Assembly (NCBI RefSeq): GCF_040869045.1
Contig: NC_090319.1
Span: 13,224,314-13,288,313 of the forward strand
From: Eurosta solidaginis
Lineage: Eukaryota; Arthropoda; Insecta; Diptera; Tephritidae
Length of the DNA stretch: 64,000 nucleotides
Direction: 5' to 3'
In this document: positions 1 to 11,323 of the stretch, in pieces
Layout of the letters: the number at the start of each line of letters is the position of its first letter
Position numbering within the stretch: the first letter of the stretch is position 1
Made by a program: the position numbers and the translations under genes
Notes under the pieces: generated by a model
The model's database searches: none
What the model saw: the letters and a program-made list of their open reading frames with translations, nothing else
Told to the model about the DNA's origin: nothing

Positions 1-3000
1 TTTGTTCCCAAACTAATTATGTGATCTATTGTTTACTGCCATAAAACCAGATTAAATACGGAAAAGCACACATACTCCACTAATTAAGTTATATTTGTTC
101 CCAAACAAATTATGTGATCTATTGTTTACTGCCATAAAACCAGATTAAATACGGAAAAGCACACATACTCCACTAATTAAGTTATATTTGTTCCCAAACT
201 AATTATGTGATCTATTGTTTACTGCCATAAAACCAGATTAAATACGGAAAAGCACACATACTCCACTAATTAAGTTATATTTGTTCCCAAACTAATTATG
301 TGATCTATTGTTTACTGCCATAAAACCAGATTAAATACGGAAAAGCACACATACTCCACTAATTAAGTTATATTTGTTCCCAAACTAATTATGTGATCTA
401 TTGTTTACTGCCATAAAACCAGATTAAATACGGAAAAGCACACATACTCCACTAATTAAGTTATATTTGTTCCCAAACTAATTATGTGATCTATTGTTTA
501 CTGCCATAAAACCAGATTAAATACGGAAAAGCACACATACTCCACTAATTAAGTTATATTTGTTCCCAAACTAATTATGTGATATATTGTTTACTGCCAT
601 AAAACCAGATTAAATACGGAAAAGCACACATACTCCACTAATTAAGTTATATTTGTTCCCAAACTAATTATGTGATCTATTGTTTACTGCCATAAAACCA
701 GATTAAATACGGAAAAGCACACATACTCCACTAATTAAGTTATATTTGTTCCCAAACTAATTATGTGATCTATTGTTTACTGCCATAAAACCAGATTAAA
801 TACGGAAAAGCACACATACTCCACTAATTAAGTTATATTTGTTCCCAAACTAATTATGTGATCTATTGTTTACTGCCATAAAACCAGATTAAATACGGAA
901 AAGCACACATACTCCACTAATTAAGTTATATTTGTTCCCAAACAAATTATGTGATCTATTGTTTACTGCCATAAAACCAGATTAAATACGGAAAAGCACA
1001 CATACTCCACTAATTAAGTTATATTTGTTCCCAAACTAATTATGTGATCTATTGTTTACTGCCATAAAACCAGATTAAATACGGAAAAGCACACATACTC
1101 CACTAATTAAGTTATATTTGTTCCCAAACTAATTATGTGATCTATTGTTTACTGCCATAAAACCAGATTAAATACGGAAAAGCACACATACTCCACTAAT
1201 TAAGTTATATTTGTTCCCAAACTAATTATGTGATCTATTGTTTACTGCCATAAAACCAGATTAAATACGGAAAAGCACACATACTCCACTAATTAAGTTA
1301 TATTTGTTCCCAAACAAATTATGTGATCTATTGTTTACTGCCATAAAACCAGATTAAATACGGAAAAGCACACATACTCCACTAATTAAGTTATATTTGT
1401 TCCCAAACTAATTATGTGATCTATTGTTTACTGCCATAAAACCAGATTAAATACGGAAAAGCACACATACTCCACTAATTAAGTTATATTTGTTCCCAAA
1501 CAAATTATGTGATCTATTGTTTACTGCCATAAAACCAGATTAAATACGGAAAAGCACACATACTCCACTAATTAAGTTATATTTGTTCCCAAACTAATTA
1601 TGTGATCTATTGTTTACTGCCATAAAACCAGATTAAATACGGAAAAGCACACATACTCCACTAATTAAGTTATATTTGTTCCCAAACAAATTATGTGATC
1701 TATTGTTTACTGCCATAAAACCAGATTAAATACGGAAAAGCACACATACTCCACTAATTAAGTTATATTTGTTCCCAAACTAATTATGTGATCTATTGTT
1801 TACTGCCATAAAACCAGATTAAATACGGAAAAGCACACATACTCCACTAATTAAGTTATATTTGTTCCCAAACAAATTATGTGATCTATTGTTTACTGCC
1901 ATAAAACCAGATTAAATACGGAAAAGCACACATACTCCACTAATTAAGTTATATTTGTTCCCAAACTAATTATGTGATCTATTGTTTACTGCCATAAAAC
2001 CAGATTAAATACGGAAAAGCACACATACTCCACTAATTAAGTTATATTTGTTCCCAAACAAATTATGTGATCTATTGTTTACTGCCATAAAACCAGATTA
2101 AATACGGAAAAGCACACATACTCCACTAATTAAGTTATATTTGTTCCCAAACTAATTATGTGATCTATTGTTTACTGCCATAAAACCAGATTAAATACGG
2201 AAAAGCACACATACTCCACTAATTAAGTTATATTTGTTCCCAAACAAATTATGTGATCTATTGTTTACTGCCATAAAACCAGATTAAATACGGAAAAGCA
2301 CACATACTCCACTAATTAAGTTATATTTGTTCCCAAACTAATTATGTGATCTATTGTTTACTGCCATAAAACCAGATTAAATACGGAAAAGCACACATAC
2401 TCCACTAATTAAGTTATATTTGTTCCCAAACAAATTATGTGATCTATTGTTTACTGCCATAAAACCAGATTAAATACGGAAAAGCACACATACTCCACTA
2501 ATTAAGTTATATTTGTTCCCAAACTAATTATGTGATCTATTGTTTACTGCCATAAAACCAGATTAAATACGGAAAAGCACACATACTCCACTAATTAAGT
2601 TATATTTGTTCCCAAACAAATTATGTGATCTATTGTTTACTGCCATAAAACCAGATTAAATACGGAAAAGCACACATACTCCACTAATTAAGTTATATTT
2701 GTTCCCAAACTAATTATGTGATCTATTGTTTACTGCCATAAAACCAGATTAAATACGGAAAAGCACACATACTCCACTAATTAAGTTATATTTGTTCCCA
2801 AACAAATTATGTGATCTATTGTTTACTGCCATAAAACCAGATTAAATACGGAAAAGCACACATACTCCACTAATTAAGTTATATTTGTTCCCAAACTAAT
2901 TATGTGATCTATTGTTTACTGCCATAAAACCAGATTAAATACGGAAAAGCACACATACTCCACTAATTAAGTTATATTTGTTCCCAAACTAATTATGTGA

Positions 3001-5833
3001 TCTATTGTTTACTGCCATAAAACCAGATTAAATACGGAAAAGCACACATACTCCACTAATTAAGTTATATTTGTTCCCAAACTAATTATGTGATCTATTG
3101 TTTACTGCCATAAAACCAGATTAAATACGGAAAAGCACACATACTCCACTAATTAAGTTATATTTGTTCCCAAACTAATTATGTGATCTATTGTTTACTG
3201 CCATAAAACCAGATTAAATACGGAAAAGCACACATACTCCACTAATTAAGTTATATTTGTTCCCAAACTAATTATGTGATCTATTGTTTACTGCCATAAA
3301 ACCAGATTAAATACGGAAAAGCACACATACTCCACTAATTAAGTTATATTTGTTCCCAAACTAATTATGTGATCTATTGTTTTACTGCCATAAAACCAGA
3401 TTAAATACGGAAAAGCACACATACTCCACTAATTAAGTTATATTTGTTCCCAAACAAATTATGTGATCTATTGTTTACTGCCATAAAACCAGATTAAATA
3501 CGGAAAAGCACACATACTCCATTAATTAAGTTATATTTGTTCCCAAACTAATTATGTGATATATTGTTTACTGCCATAAAACCAGATTAAATACGGAAAA
3601 GCACACATACTCCACTAATTAAGTTATATTTGTTCCCAAACTAATTATGTGATCTATTGTTTACTGCCATAAAACCAGATTAAATACGGAAAAGCACACA
3701 TACTCCACTAATTAAGTTATATTTGTTCCCAAACAAATTATGTGATCTATTGTTTACTGCCATAAAACCAGATTAAATACGGAAAAGCACACATACTCCA
3801 TTAATTAAGTTATATTTGTTCCCAAACTAATTATGTGATATATTGTTTACTGCCATAAAACCAGATTAAATACGGAAAAGCACACATACTCCACTAATTA
3901 AGTTATATTTGTTCCCAAACTAATTATGTGATCTATTGTTTACTGCCATAAAACCAGATTAAATACGGAAAAGCACACATACTCCATTAATTAAGTTATA
4001 TTTGTTCCCAAACTAATTATGTGATCTATTGTTTACTGCCATAAAACCAGATTAAATACGGAAAAGCACACATACTCCACTAATTAAGTTATATTTGTTC
4101 CCAAACTAATTATGTGATCTATTGTTTACTGCCATAAAACCAGATTAAATACGGAAAAGCACACATACTCCACTAATTAAGTTATATTTGTTCCCAAACA
4201 AATTATGTGATCTATTGTTTACTGCCATAAAACCAGATTAAATACGGAAAAGCACACATACTCCACTAATTAAGTTATATTTGTTCCCAAACTAATTATG
4301 TGATCTATTGTTTACTGCCATAAAACCAGATTAAATACGGAAAAGCACACATACTCCACTAATTAAGTTATATTTGTTCCCAAACAAATTATGTGATCTA
4401 TTGTTTACTGCCATAAAACCAGATTAAATACGGAAAAGCACACATACTCCACTAATTAAGTTATATTTGTTCCCAAACTAATTATGTGATCTATTGTTTA
4501 CTGCCATAAAACCAGATTAAATACGGAAAAGCACACATACTCCACTAATTAAGTAATATTTGTTCCCAAACTAATTATGTGATCTATTGTTTACTGCCAT
4601 AAAACCAGATTAAATACGGAAAAGCACACATACTCCATTAATTAAGTTATATTTGTTCCCAAACTAATTATGTGATATATTGTTTACTGCCATAAAACCA
4701 GATTAAATACGGAAAAGCACACATACTCCACTAATTAAGTAATATTTGTTCCCAAACAAATTATGTGATCTATTGTTTACTGCCATAAAACCAGATTAAA
4801 TACGGAAAAGCACACATACTCCACTAATTAAGTTATATTTGTTCCCAAACTAATTATGTGATCTATTGTTTACTGCCATAAAACCAGATTAAATACGGAA
4901 AAGCACACATACTCCACTAATTAAGTAATATTTGTTCCCAAACTAATTATGTGATCTATTGTTTACTGCCATAAAACCAGATTAAATACGGAAAAGCACA
5001 CATACTCCATTAATTAAGTTATATTTGTTCCCAAACTAATTATGTGATATATTGTTTACTGCCATAAAACCAGATTAAATACGGAAAAGCACACACTCCA
5101 CTAATTAAGTTATATTTCTTCCCAAACTAATTATGTGATCTATTGTTTACTGCCATAAAACCCGATTAAATACGGAAAAGCACACATACTCCATTAATTA
5201 AGTTATATTTGTTCCCAAACTAATTATGTGATATATTGTTTACTGCCATAAAACCAGATTAAATACGGAAAAGCACACACTCCACTAATTAAGTTATATA
5301 TGTTCCCAAACAAATTATGTGATCTATTGTTTACTGCCATAAAACCAGATTAAATACGGAAAAGCACACACTCCACTAATTAAGTTATATTTGTTCCCAA
5401 ACTAATTATGTGATCTATTGTTTACTGCCATAAAACCAGATTAAATACGGAAAAGCACACATACTCCACTAATTAAGTTATATTTGTTCCCAAACTAATT
5501 ATGTGATCTATTGTTTACTGCCATAAAACCAGATTAAATACGGAAAAGCACACATACTCCACTAATTAAGTTATATTTGTTCCCAAACTAATTATGTGAT
5601 CTATTGTTTACTGCCATAAAACCAGATTAAATACGGAAAAGCACACATACTCCATTAATTAAGTTATATTTGTTCCCAAACTAATTATGTGATATATTGT
5701 TTACTGCCATAAAACCAGATTAAATACGGAAAAGCACACACTCCACTAATTAAGTTATATTTGTTCCCAAACTAATTATGTGATCTATTGTTTACTGCCA
5801 TAAAACCCGATTAAATACGGAAAAGCACACATA
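1..5833. repeat. 93-bp satellite array, about 63 monomers
   Basis: A head-to-tail tandem repeat of 93 bp that runs off the left edge of the window. Each monomer opens with TTTGTTCCCAAACTAATTA and carries a run of CATAAAACCAGATTAAATAC. Monomers are nearly identical and differ at a few diagnostic sites: CTAATT or CAAATT near base 14, GATCTATTG or GATATATTG, CCACTAATT or CCATTAATT, AAGTTATA or AAGTAATA, and a 2-bp loss (CACACTCC) in the rightmost part. One monomer near 3380 has an extra T. No open reading frame runs through the array. The right end stops in mid-monomer at a Helitron-like junction. Long homogeneous satellites of this kind are typical of heterochromatin; a centromeric or sex-chromosome location is possible but not shown. 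Confidence 0.98.
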
Positions 5834-6110
5834 TCTATACATATAAAAATAAATCGAGGTGAGTGTATGTTCAGATGCTTAAAACTTGAAAACTACTGGA
5901 CCGACTTTTATAAAATTTTATAGGTATGTTATCTAGGTACCCGAATAGGCTATAGACTATATTTCATACCGCTGGGTGGCTAGGGTCTTGAGACCAATAG
6001 ACCCCGGTACCAATAGAATGTGTTTATACAACATAGATATCAAATAAAAGCTGTTGATAAGGGCATTCGTAAAGAATATTTTTTATACCGCTGGGTGACT
6101 AGAAGTAACA
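5834..6110 (+). mobile_element. Helitron-like fragment joined to the satellite
   Basis: The satellite breaks after ACATA, and the new sequence begins TCTATACATATAAAA, followed by GAGGTGAGTGTATGTTC. A 5' TC placed after a host A is the usual left end of a Helitron. The internal text (CTGGGTGGCTAGGGTCTTGAGA, AGAATGTGTTTATACAACAT, CAAATAAAAGCTGTTGAT) is the same roughly 129-bp unit that is repeated in tandem in the complete Helitron at 29417-31333, so the two are related. The last recognisable piece is GCTGGGTGACTAG near 6104. No hairpin plus CTAG end is clear, so this is probably a truncated copy. No Rep/helicase coding is present. Confidence 0.6.
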
Positions 6111-6534
6111 AGAAGATTCAAAACATGCTTATCAAGCAATATTTCATGCCATTACTTCGCGGGTATGGGATCAACCATGCTATTTTATATGATAAAAATT
6201 TCTCTCCACGTGGTGAATCCCATGCTCGCGTATTACGCACAGTATTGAATAGGAGCAACTCTCGATTACAGATGTCGCCCGCTCATAACGCTTTTTATTA
6301 CCCGTTGTAGGTGGCGTCACAGCAATGTTATTGGCGGCATTGTGGTGAAGTTTTGACTAACAGCAAAGACTCTTTAAATATAAGATAGCGCATTGTAGAG
6401 TTCTAAAACTTTGTGGAAATTGCAGGACGGCTGTAGGAGGAATTCACCATACCTTTTGCTATGCTGTCCACTTGATTTTTTAAGGCTGTATAACTCTGTA
6501 ATTTATTTTGCCTTTGAAAAAAGGTGGCTGAAAA
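6111..6534. other. unassigned spacer
   Basis: A 96-codon open frame spans 6020-6310 on the plus strand, but its first quarter lies in the Helitron-like repeat. The rest (63 residues, basic, ending in HNAFYYPL) matches no family that I recognise. It has no promoter or poly(A) context and is probably chance or transposon-derived. Nothing else is recognisable up to the minisatellite. Confidence 0.4.
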
Positions 6535-7095
6535 ATATAATAGTCCCGAAATGACCCTGCCGGAAAATACCCCAAATGATCCCGAAAAAGTCCCGAAATG
6601 ATCACGACGGGATCCCGGACGGATCCCGAAAACCATCCAGAAATGATGCCGGTAGGTACCCCAAATGATCACGAAATAGTCCCGAAATGGCCCCGTCGGG
6701 ATTCCGGACGGATTCCAAAAACTATCCATAAATGATGCCGGAAAGACCCCCTAATAGTCTCGGAATGACCCTGACGGGATCCCGAAAATCATCCAGAAAG
6801 GATGCCGGAAGGTACGCCAAATGATCTCGAAGAAGTTCCGAAATGGCCCCGACGGGATCCCGGACGGATCCCGAAAACCATCCAGAAATGAGGTCTGAAG
6901 GGACCCCAAATAATCCCGAAAAAGTCCCGAAATGACCCCGACGGGATCCCGGACGGATCTCGAAAACCATCCAGAAATGAGCTCGGAAGGGACCCCAAAT
7001 AATCCCGAAAAAGTCCCTAAATGACCCCGACGGGATCCCGGAAGGATCCCGAAAACCATCCAAAAATGATCCCAGAAGGGTCTCGATATGAACTT
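6535..7095. repeat. 89-bp minisatellite made of 11-bp sub-units
   Basis: About six tandem copies of an 89-bp unit. The block CCGGACGGAT recurs at 6615, 6704, 6860 and 6949, and a variant (CCGGAAGGAT) lies at 7038. The gap near 6793 reflects a short deletion inside one unit. Each unit breaks down into eight related 10-12-mers on the pattern TCCCGAAATGA: for example CCCCAAATAA, TCCCGAAAAAG, TCCCGAAATGA, CCCCGACGGGA, TCCCGGACGGA, TCTCGAAAACCA, TCCAGAAATGA and GCTCGGAAGGGA, which sum to 89. Several overlapping minus-strand frames of 69-113 codons are products of this repetition, not genes. A degenerate relative lies at 19740-20195. Confidence 0.93.
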
Positions 7096-7722
7096 GAAGG
7101 GATTACAAATAAGGTGAAGCTAATTATAAAAGCATGTTAATAAGGCAGGGGCGCGTTGAAGCAAATGAAAAGCTACAAACATACAGGTAAAGCTAATAAA
7201 AGCGTGCTAATAAAAACAATTGAGGAGGGAGGATGGCGGGAGGAGGAGGAGAGGACCACTGATCGTTTAAAGTTATAATGTGTAAAAATTATTAAAAAGT
7301 AATTATTCGAAGGGGTCGTGGGACCCCGCCCCCCTTTCCATGTTCGAAAAAAATTTCGCCAGTAGTCCCAAATTTCATCAAAATCCGTGAAGCCGTTCTG
7401 GCGTGATTCAATCACAAAGACGAAAAAATACAATAATTAAATTATAACTCTACTCCTCAAAAAAGTTGGTTTGGTCCAATACCCAAAAAAGTTGATTTTT
7501 TCGCATAGTGTAATGAATCGATAACTAGCTATAACGATTTCAGTATTCAGTATCCATTTTTATCGACACTCGTTGCCAAATAATAGGTTGTTAGTTGGTA
7601 AATGCAGAAAAATAGTTTTATGTTGTTAACGGCATTTTTTTGTAGTCAGAAACCTTTTTATGTAACTCGATTAGAACTGAGTTACAGAATAAGACCCCAG
7701 TTATCTTCGTTTTAAACTAGGT
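7096..7722. other. transposon-like low-complexity region, no gene
   Basis: Holds a short imperfect duplication (GCTAATTATAAAAGCATGTTAATAA and, about 60 bp later, GCTAATAAAAGCGTGCTAATAA), a GGGAGGATGGCGGGAGGAGGAGG purine run near 7230, and text resembling the interior of dispersed fly repeats (CATCAAAATCCGTGAAGCCGTTCTGGCG). A minus-strand 86-codon frame at 7173-7433 shows no domain and crosses this repetitive text, so it is not called as a gene. Confidence 0.45.
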
Positions 7723-8110
7723 TAGGTTAGATTGAACTGGCCGCTCCATGAGGACCTGACATAGACGGAATTAGTCCGTAGTGTTACCAGAAGTTTGTTC
7801 AACGACCGAGCTGAAAAACACTAACAAAAACCAGGACCTATCTTATAAAATAACTCCGTCCTCTTGGCAAATACTAGAAGCTTTCTAGAACTTAAGCTAC
7901 TTGCTACTTCTAGATCTGATAGCTATGTCACTCCTAATAGCTCGATCGTTTTCTCCTCCAATCCGCCCTTCCTACATTTGCTATCACTGACCAAGCCTAA
8001 TTTAAAGGCATGTGATGTCAGAAGGCAGTGTCCAGTCAGAATACTCATCATGAGTTTACAGTCATCTCTTTTTAATGATGGAAGCAACTTTGTTAGTCTA
8101 AGGTTGTAAG
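7723..8110 (+). repeat. dispersed repeat, inverted relative of 58815-59005
   Basis: The stretch starting TTAGGTTAGATTGAACTGGCCG, then AGTCCGTAGTGTTACCAGAAG and TTGTTCAACGACCGAGCTGA, recurs as the reverse complement at 58815-59005 with moderate divergence. It is therefore a copy of a dispersed family, probably the untranslated end of a non-LTR retrotransposon, because the distant copy lies directly beside a LINE zinc-knuckle fragment. The 81-codon frame at 7864-8109 belongs to this repeat and is not called as a gene. Confidence 0.65.
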
Positions 8111-8382
8111 ACCCGCACTTTACAGCCCCGCGGCTGAATCCACGCCTTTCCCGCCTTGGTCGATCATGTGCATCTCTCGCTTTCTCTTAATCTCGATTTA
8201 AACTAAATATAATTATCATCGCGTAAGTAAGTAAATTATCGTATGCAAAAAACCATTAGTTAAAATCTCGACAAATCGTAAATACCGTTACTGAGTGGAA
8301 CAGTTCGATATATGTAGTATCCCTAATTATGCAACAAAATATCCCGTTAGGAGAAAGGTAGGGTTAAGTTGAGTTGGGCGGT
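8111..8382. other. unassigned spacer before the hAT element
   Basis: No gene or repeat boundary is recognisable between the dispersed repeat and the target duplication of the hAT element. Confidence 0.5.
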
Positions 8383-8390
8383 CCGTGTGG
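8383..8390. repeat. left target-site duplication of hAT copy 1
   Basis: CCGTGTGG, matched exactly at 14075-14082 on the other side of the element. Confidence 0.9.
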
Positions 8391-10435
8391 TAGAGATATA
8401 CGCCGCCGATAAACGCCGCCGCCGCCCCCGATTTTGGTCGTTTTTTGCACGCCGCCGCCGAATGTGAAAAACATCGGCGCGGCTGCGGCGGCGTCCGGCG
8501 CGTTACTATATTTTCTCGTTTAAGACTGTTTAGGCCATTTATTGTTCATTTCGAAAATTTGTCGGATATGGTCGAAAGTGGTATCAACGGATGCGCATCA
8601 CTGCCAGTTATAAGAAACTAATTGCGAAATTTAACTCTTTCTAATTGTTCAAAAGTTATTTAAAAAAACAGGCGTTTTCGATGTCAGCTTAACACGGACT
8701 TTGCATCGCCCAATTTACCAAGTTATTAAAAAAAACCCAAAAAAAAGTTATATAATAAATTTATATGCTCACTTTGCATATTTTTTTTTCAAACAATTTA
8801 TAATGAACAATGAATTCAAATAAAATGACCCACGGCGAACATGTTTTCCAATTGTCCTCAAGTTGTTAAGAAAAGCAAAATACCCAAAGAGTGCCGATTT
8901 TTAAAAAAATTGTATATTTCGATTTACTGAAAGAATAAGCGAAATCCTTTAGTAGGTTCTAGGGGCATAAACACCTCTTTGAAATGATTCTTACCTCATA
9001 CTTAAGTTGAGGATATACATATGGACGTATGAGAAGGGATTGAAAAATCACTTGGGCTTACATTCAAATATCTGTTGTTTATTTGCGAAAGTTTAAAATA
9101 GTTGTTGATGTGTTAATTTTGATATTCACACTTCATCCTTCAACACCCAAGTCTCCCGGTTTGACATTTCCTAAAGTTGGTGGCCCTATCCAAAACTAGT
9201 CCCTTGGAGTGAATCACATTGATTATAGCCTATTAATCAAGTTTACGTGAATACGTATGCACATTTATTTACCAGGTGAGGCTTTGTCCTTCGCAAGAAC
9301 ACTCAAAGTGGTGAAGTAAAAGCTTTCTCAAGACATTTGAAATAATGACCGTGTGTGCTACTACCCTAACGTAGTTAGACAGTCGAACTAGTCTGAAGCT
9401 ACGCGGTCATCCATAATGAGCTCTTATGTCTTAAGGCCGGAAAACAACAGTTAACACCTTTCAATTTAAAAACGGTCGACTTTCATTCTAAAATATCGTT
9501 TTGATTTAACGAAGACTATTGAAATCAATGATGTGAACACAAACGTCTGCAAACTTTGATCTAAATTTCAGGGTCCTTGTAAAATCTTAATTATGTAGAT
9601 GCGCCGAGGATTATACGATTTTCACCCATTCCGCAATGACATCCACTTAGACGAGGGCGGCACCCTTGGCCGAATAGTCACTCCCTAACGTTTCAAGGTG
9701 TTTCTCTGGTGTAGCTCGGAAGCATAGCTCGACAAAAGCATACGTTGGAAAGTCTTCGGAGCTACGCCTATAGCTTCTAGGAAAGTGACGTCGACGAAGG
9801 TATGAGTTCGAAGTCGCAGTCCTATAGCTTCTGTGCTGGCATATGGTGTGAGGGTCAGGAGGCGTGGTAGCGATTGGTGGTCGGGATTGCTACTGTTCGC
9901 ACATCGGGAATTGTAGCTCCTAAAAACAGCCGAAAAAACTGGAGGCGGCCTGTGCCACGAGAGTCATGAGTATTGATAGAACATTAATAGCAACCGTAAG
10001 TCTCCTTTTTGCGTGACCGCCAAGGAGCCACAAATGATTTAAAGAAATTGTGTTCATGACGATTACTAGGAGTTAAACCTAGGTGAAACTACGATTTGAA
10101 CGACATATACAGACAAAAGTGTGACAGTTTTATGCATCTCTATTTCTTTTCAGCAGACGAGCAGTACCAATTCCAAAGACCGGGGTTAGGTTCGAAGCCT
10201 CTCTTGAGTAAGTGAACGAGGGCAATCCATCCGCAAGGAGCTACTTCTGAAAATTGTTGAACCGTCTGCGAGATCTTGAGGAAAAAACACCGGATCTTTC
10301 CGAAATGGCCAACACGTTGATTTTCTTAAATACATACAAACAAAACCTTTCCTAAATATTATTTTTTTAAATAGAAAAATCGAGCTTTTTAAAGTAAGAA
10401 CACCGGCATATGCCGGCGAGCCGGGCACGCCGCCG

Positions 10436-10472
10436 CACAGTGTTTCGTGTAGAACAAGCTAGCTGGACAAAA
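10436..10472 (+). repeat. left terminal inverted repeat of the Transib
   Basis: Starts with the heptamer CACAGTG, which is identical to the consensus heptamer of V(D)J recombination signals. 24 bp later comes ACAAAAACA, which matches the nonamer consensus ACAAAAACC at 8 of 9 bases. The 37 bp are repeated inverted at the right end. Confidence 0.92.
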
Positions 10473-11323
10473 ACAAAGTTCTTATTCCAAGAAAAGTGTA
10501 ATGAGAAATGAAACAAAATAAAGGGATTTTTGCTTTGTTTTTGATATTTTTGCTGATATATGTTGAGTAATTGAAGTAAGAAGGCAGGAGTTGCCGTAAA
10601 ATGCATTGATTAATTTGCAAAATTCTTGTTGAATATTAAGCTTCATATTTCTTTTAAGTGAACACTTTTATATAATTTTTTTGATGGATTCTAAGCTGGA
10701 AGGTAAGTAAAATTTTTTAATAGTAATTCTTTTACAATTAGAGTATTTTCAATATATTTAGCATTCCGTTATTAAGAAGAAAATGTATTTTTCTCTCTAT
10801 TTTTAAATTTAGGGAAAAAAAAGTTACATACATCCGCGGACATCCGGACTAAATTTTACATATGTTATAGTCGCAAGTATTCTCTAATAGTTGAAAGAAA
10901 AAACCATTGCGATTTCTTTGCACATTTATTTTTAATTTTTTTTTTAGATTTAGTTATCGCTACATATAAAATAGGATATATGTACGTACAAGCTCCGACG
11001 AGATATTTGAACCTTTAAAGCTGATCTACAAACGGCAAAACCAATTCCCAGGTACACGAAAGAAACTCGTAGCCATAAAACACACAAAAATAAACGCGCA
11101 AGGTCAACAAGAGCACTCCAAAAGCACACACAACCTGCCACAACCTACCGCACCAGTCACCAAGGCATAAAAACAGGTACATACAAAGCAATCCTAATGC
11201 AGGTATAACCACACAGGAACGCTACACAAAACAACCCCATTTGGTAGCATCTACGCCAATAACTGAATGTAATATAAATACTGCACAACTGATAACAAAT
11301 CGGAACGATCAACGACACTTAAG

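Noticed and set aside
1..5833. CRISPR-like regular repeat
   Set aside because: Direct tandem monomers without unique spacers, in insect DNA; it is a satellite.
6020..6310. 96-codon frame after the satellite as a gene
   Set aside because: Its first part is Helitron repeat text, there is no promoter or poly(A) signal, and no family is recognised in the remainder.
6403..7063. Four overlapping minus-strand frames of 69-113 codons with MVFGI/SGIPSG repeats
   Set aside because: They are readings of the 89-bp minisatellite. Similar peptides arise from several registers because the unit lacks stops; there is no gene context.
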